In this document: positions 17,453 through 19,633 of the stretch, in pieces
Layout: each line of letters opens with the position of its first letter
How positions within the stretch are numbered: the first letter of the stretch is position 1
Assembly (NCBI GenBank): GCA_012064415.1
Contig: SSNU01000214.1
Location: 165,156-184,788, forward strand
Length of the DNA: 19,633 bases
Direction of reading: 5' to 3'
Origin: Gyrodactylus bullatarudis
Taxonomy: Eukaryota; Platyhelminthes; Monogenea; Gyrodactylidea; Gyrodactylidae
Notes under the pieces: generated by a model
Databases searched by the model: none
Seen by the model: only the letters and a program-made list of their open reading frames with translations
Told to the model about the DNA's origin: nothing
Program-made: the position numbers and the translations under genes

Positions 17453-17946
17453 ATTCACTGTATCATGTATATGTTACCGTGATAATGGGAAATCAATGAA
17501 TGGACGGAAATCACTAGTGAAAATGGGAAATCGTTTATTTTCCCGGAAAAATAGGAAATATTTACCCTTTTCATTGAAACCTTCGCCGTGAAAATGGGAA
17601 ATCAGGGAATAGACGGTGATCACCAGTAAAATTGGGAATTATCTCAAACAATGAGAGTTTAATTTTTTCAAAGGGCTTGTTTCTTTGATCAAATTATCTT
17701 ACTTTTCACACATACTTTTAGTTAAACCTTTTTTGGCCATTCAGAGTTAATTACACTTTTTACAGTTTTGACTACAATTTCTTACATATTTTACACATTT
17801 GACTATTTTCAAATTCCAGTTTGATTCTGTGAGACACAATTAATAGAAATTATACCCAAGAGACCATGTTAGTGAAAAGGGTAAATATTTCCCATTTTTC
17901 CGGAAAAATAAACGATTTCCCATATTCACTGTATCATATATATGTT
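17453..17946. repeat. Nested repeat unit: 23 bp direct repeats around 50 bp inverted arms
   Basis: ATTCACTGTATCAT followed by A/G TATATGTT occurs at 17453-17475 and 17924-17946 (22 of 23 identical). Inside are inverted arms 17524-17573 and 17873-17922, which share TGGGAAATCGTTTATTTT, CCGGAAAAAT, GGAAATATTTACCCTTTTCA. A ~50-base direct duplication (17484-17533 and 17592-17643) lies on and beside the left arm. Confidence 0.75.
17479..17929. repeat. 16 bp motif GTGAWWATGGGAAATC, three direct and one inverted
   Basis: Copies at 17479-17494, 17517-17532 and 17588-17603 on the plus strand and 17914-17929 on the minus strand differ from each other at one or two A/T positions only. The arrangement resembles binding sites in a transposon end, but no protein is known for it. 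Confidence 0.7.
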
Positions 17947-18521
17947 GCAATCATTTTGTAGAACTCGATAGTTATATATAATCTTCGCCGATTATGTATA
18001 ATAATCAAGCCTCTGATCATTATATATAATTCTTATCTTGAATGAAGAAAAACTCTGACGATTATATAAAACTCTTGTCTGATAAAATAGGAGGGGTAGT
18101 AACATACATGCCAACCATAAAGAACATGAATATAGTGTACCTAATAATGGTAAGATTTGAGAATTTTTAGCATAATTCTTTTCATCTAAAATTTGATAGA
18201 ATCTTTCTTTAGGATTCATAATGAATAATTGAGGGACCTAAATTTTCTTTATTTGATAATATCAGTCTCACGAAGAAGGAAAGGAACATGGCCTTGGCAA
18301 CTTAGTATACAATAGTTCTTCATATCATTATTAGGTACACCATGTTCTTTATGGTTGGCATGTATGTTACCACCCCTCCTATTTTATCAGACGAGAGTTT
18401 TATATAATCGTCAGAGTTTTTCTTCATTCAATATATAATGATCAGAGGCTTGATTATTATACATAATCGGCGAAGATTATATATAACTATCGAGTTCTAC
18501 AAAATGATTGCAACATATATA
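17937..18521. mobile_element. Foldback element, ~200 bp arms
   Basis: Arms 17937-18149 and 18326-18521 are near-identical reverse complements apart from a few substitutions and small indels, such as AATATA present only in the left arm. The 176-base centre (18150-18325) has no convincing gene. Inside each arm a degenerate ~26-base unit recurs (GATAGTTATATATAATCTTC, GATTATGTATAATAATC, GATCATTATATATAATTC, GATTATATAAAACTC). The ends read TATATATGTTGCAATC, so a TA target is possible but not shown. Confidence 0.85.
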
Positions 18522-19315
18522 AACACTATGTACATTCTTATTCATTTGAGACTTGAAAAAACTTGATTTACAACTAATTCAATTGAAATGCATTGATCTC
18601 CAGGAATACGCAAAAATCTCAGCTTTATCATTCACTAAACGCATGCTATACTAATTCAAAGAAAGTTTTCTTTTCAAAAAATTTTTTAAATTCAAAAAAG
18701 GTATTTTTGAATGGAAAAATGAGCAAACTTTTGATCGATAATTAATAAATCCTGGACTAAAATTAATTGCGTTAAAATAACTTTATATTTTTAATCAGCA
18801 TATAAACAAACCATTTGATAGACAAAATATTTACTTACTATCAGTAAGAAGCTCGCTGACACCAATAAAAGGAATCAATCAGATTTTGTACAATTTTCTT
18901 TCAAGACCTGTTGACCATGTCACGAAATATAGCGCAATTTCTTTATATTATACTATCGTTTAAAACCAACAGGTTCTATAAAAACGATTTCAAGTTTTTC
19001 CCATCAAAATATCGCTATCAGATAATGAAATAATAATTTTTTTCTTTTAAAATTTTGAAATTAATCTTCTAATTAATTTGAGACAGGTAGCTAATCAGGA
19101 TATAGAAGAGATAGAAAAAAAGAGAAAATTTTGTAACTTAACATGTATAATCCTTTTAATTAAATTTTTTCCTGTTTCTTTTTCTCTTGTGTTTGAGCAA
19201 ATAAACAAAGAATGAGAACTAGATAACAAAGAAGAAAGGAAATTCAACGATTTTTGCCTTGATAAAAAAATTATCATGCAATAAAATTGCAGTTATGTCG
19301 AGAAGACATAAAGCT
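18522..19315. other. AT-rich non-coding region
   Basis: No supported gene, RNA or repeat. Minus-strand frame 19095-19277 is Ser/Leu/Phe-rich from T-rich DNA and is not called. Confidence 0.4.
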
Positions 19316-19633
19316 GGTTGATATGAAGTTGGGAATCTATGATTTTTACAGAAATCTCGATATTTCCATCAAGAATTCGAACTTTTTACAGATTTTTTGG
19401 AATCTTGTTACCCACTATTACCAGTTGAAGAAAAATATTCTGAAAAAAAATTTTTAATGAGAAATATGGCCATTTTTCAAATTTCAATTTGGCTCCAAAA
19501 TCACAATTTTTCGAACTTTGAGCTGAAAATTGATTTGAAAGTTGGAGATTGATCAAAAGAGATTTTTCAGGATCAAGATTATACAAGAAAGCTGACTAGC
19601 ACCGCCAAATTACAGACGGTTACCCCATTATCG
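19316..19633 (+). repeat. Foldback family copy 3, cut by window end
   Basis: The longest copy in the window, running from CTGGTTGATATGAAG to the last base. Its last 127 bases are identical, reversed, to 10206-10332. By analogy with the pair at 9815-10438, an inverted partner may lie just beyond the window. Confidence 0.88.

Noticed and set aside
17992..18219. Minus-strand frame of 75 codons
   Set aside because: It lies across the foldback arm and its loop, which explains the open reading.

Overview
The window is strongly AT-rich eukaryotic DNA, most likely from an invertebrate animal. The evidence is three synaptotagmin-like genes with AATAAA signals, Penelope-like retroelement (PLE) relics with hammerhead-type ribozyme motifs, a Merlin/IS1595-type DNA transposon, and many inverted-repeat elements. 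No bacterial operon structure, tRNA, rRNA or CRISPR array is visible. The phylum cannot be fixed from the sequence.

Layout. 1-1.8 kb: a broken minus-strand PLE (reverse transcriptase, degenerate GIY-YIG, C-terminal tail in three frames) followed on its 3' side by a hammerhead-like motif (HHR1). 2.5-7.9 kb: three intronless membrane proteins with two C2 domains each. Genes A (-) and B (+) are head to head and C (+) follows. Inverted copies of a ~170 bp repeat lie beyond the 3' ends of A and B. 8.0-9.35 kb: a short GC-rich island and a Merlin-type transposase split over two frames. 9.8-10.4 kb: two arms of a foldback element, whose third copy runs off the right end of the window. 10.8-12.1 kb: two weak decayed coding segments. 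13.2-15.6 kb: two more copies of the ribozyme family (HHR2, HHR3), a separate hammerhead-like candidate (HHR4), and a 1.3 kb element with 70 bp terminal inverted repeats that encloses HHR3 and an unidentified ORF with an in-frame stop. 15.97-16.5 kb: a second PLE relic lacking its catalytic YVDD, and an orphan coiled-coil terminal exon. 17.0-18.5 kb: three nested or adjacent inverted-repeat structures, including a ~585 bp foldback and a 16 bp motif present four times.

The most interesting signal is the ribozyme family. Three minus-strand copies keep a CUGANGA...GAAA-type core. Stem I differs in sequence among the three copies but still pairs in each. In place of a normal stem II, the short loop between the two core halves can form a 5 bp Watson-Crick pairing with a segment 5' of stem I, again preserved by compensating changes (CCAGG/CCTGG, CCGGG/CCCGG, CCGGT/ACCGG). 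This looks like a pseudoknotted, nearly stem-II-less hammerhead spread by PLE-type terminal repeats. All readings were made by eye; no alignment or folding program was run.
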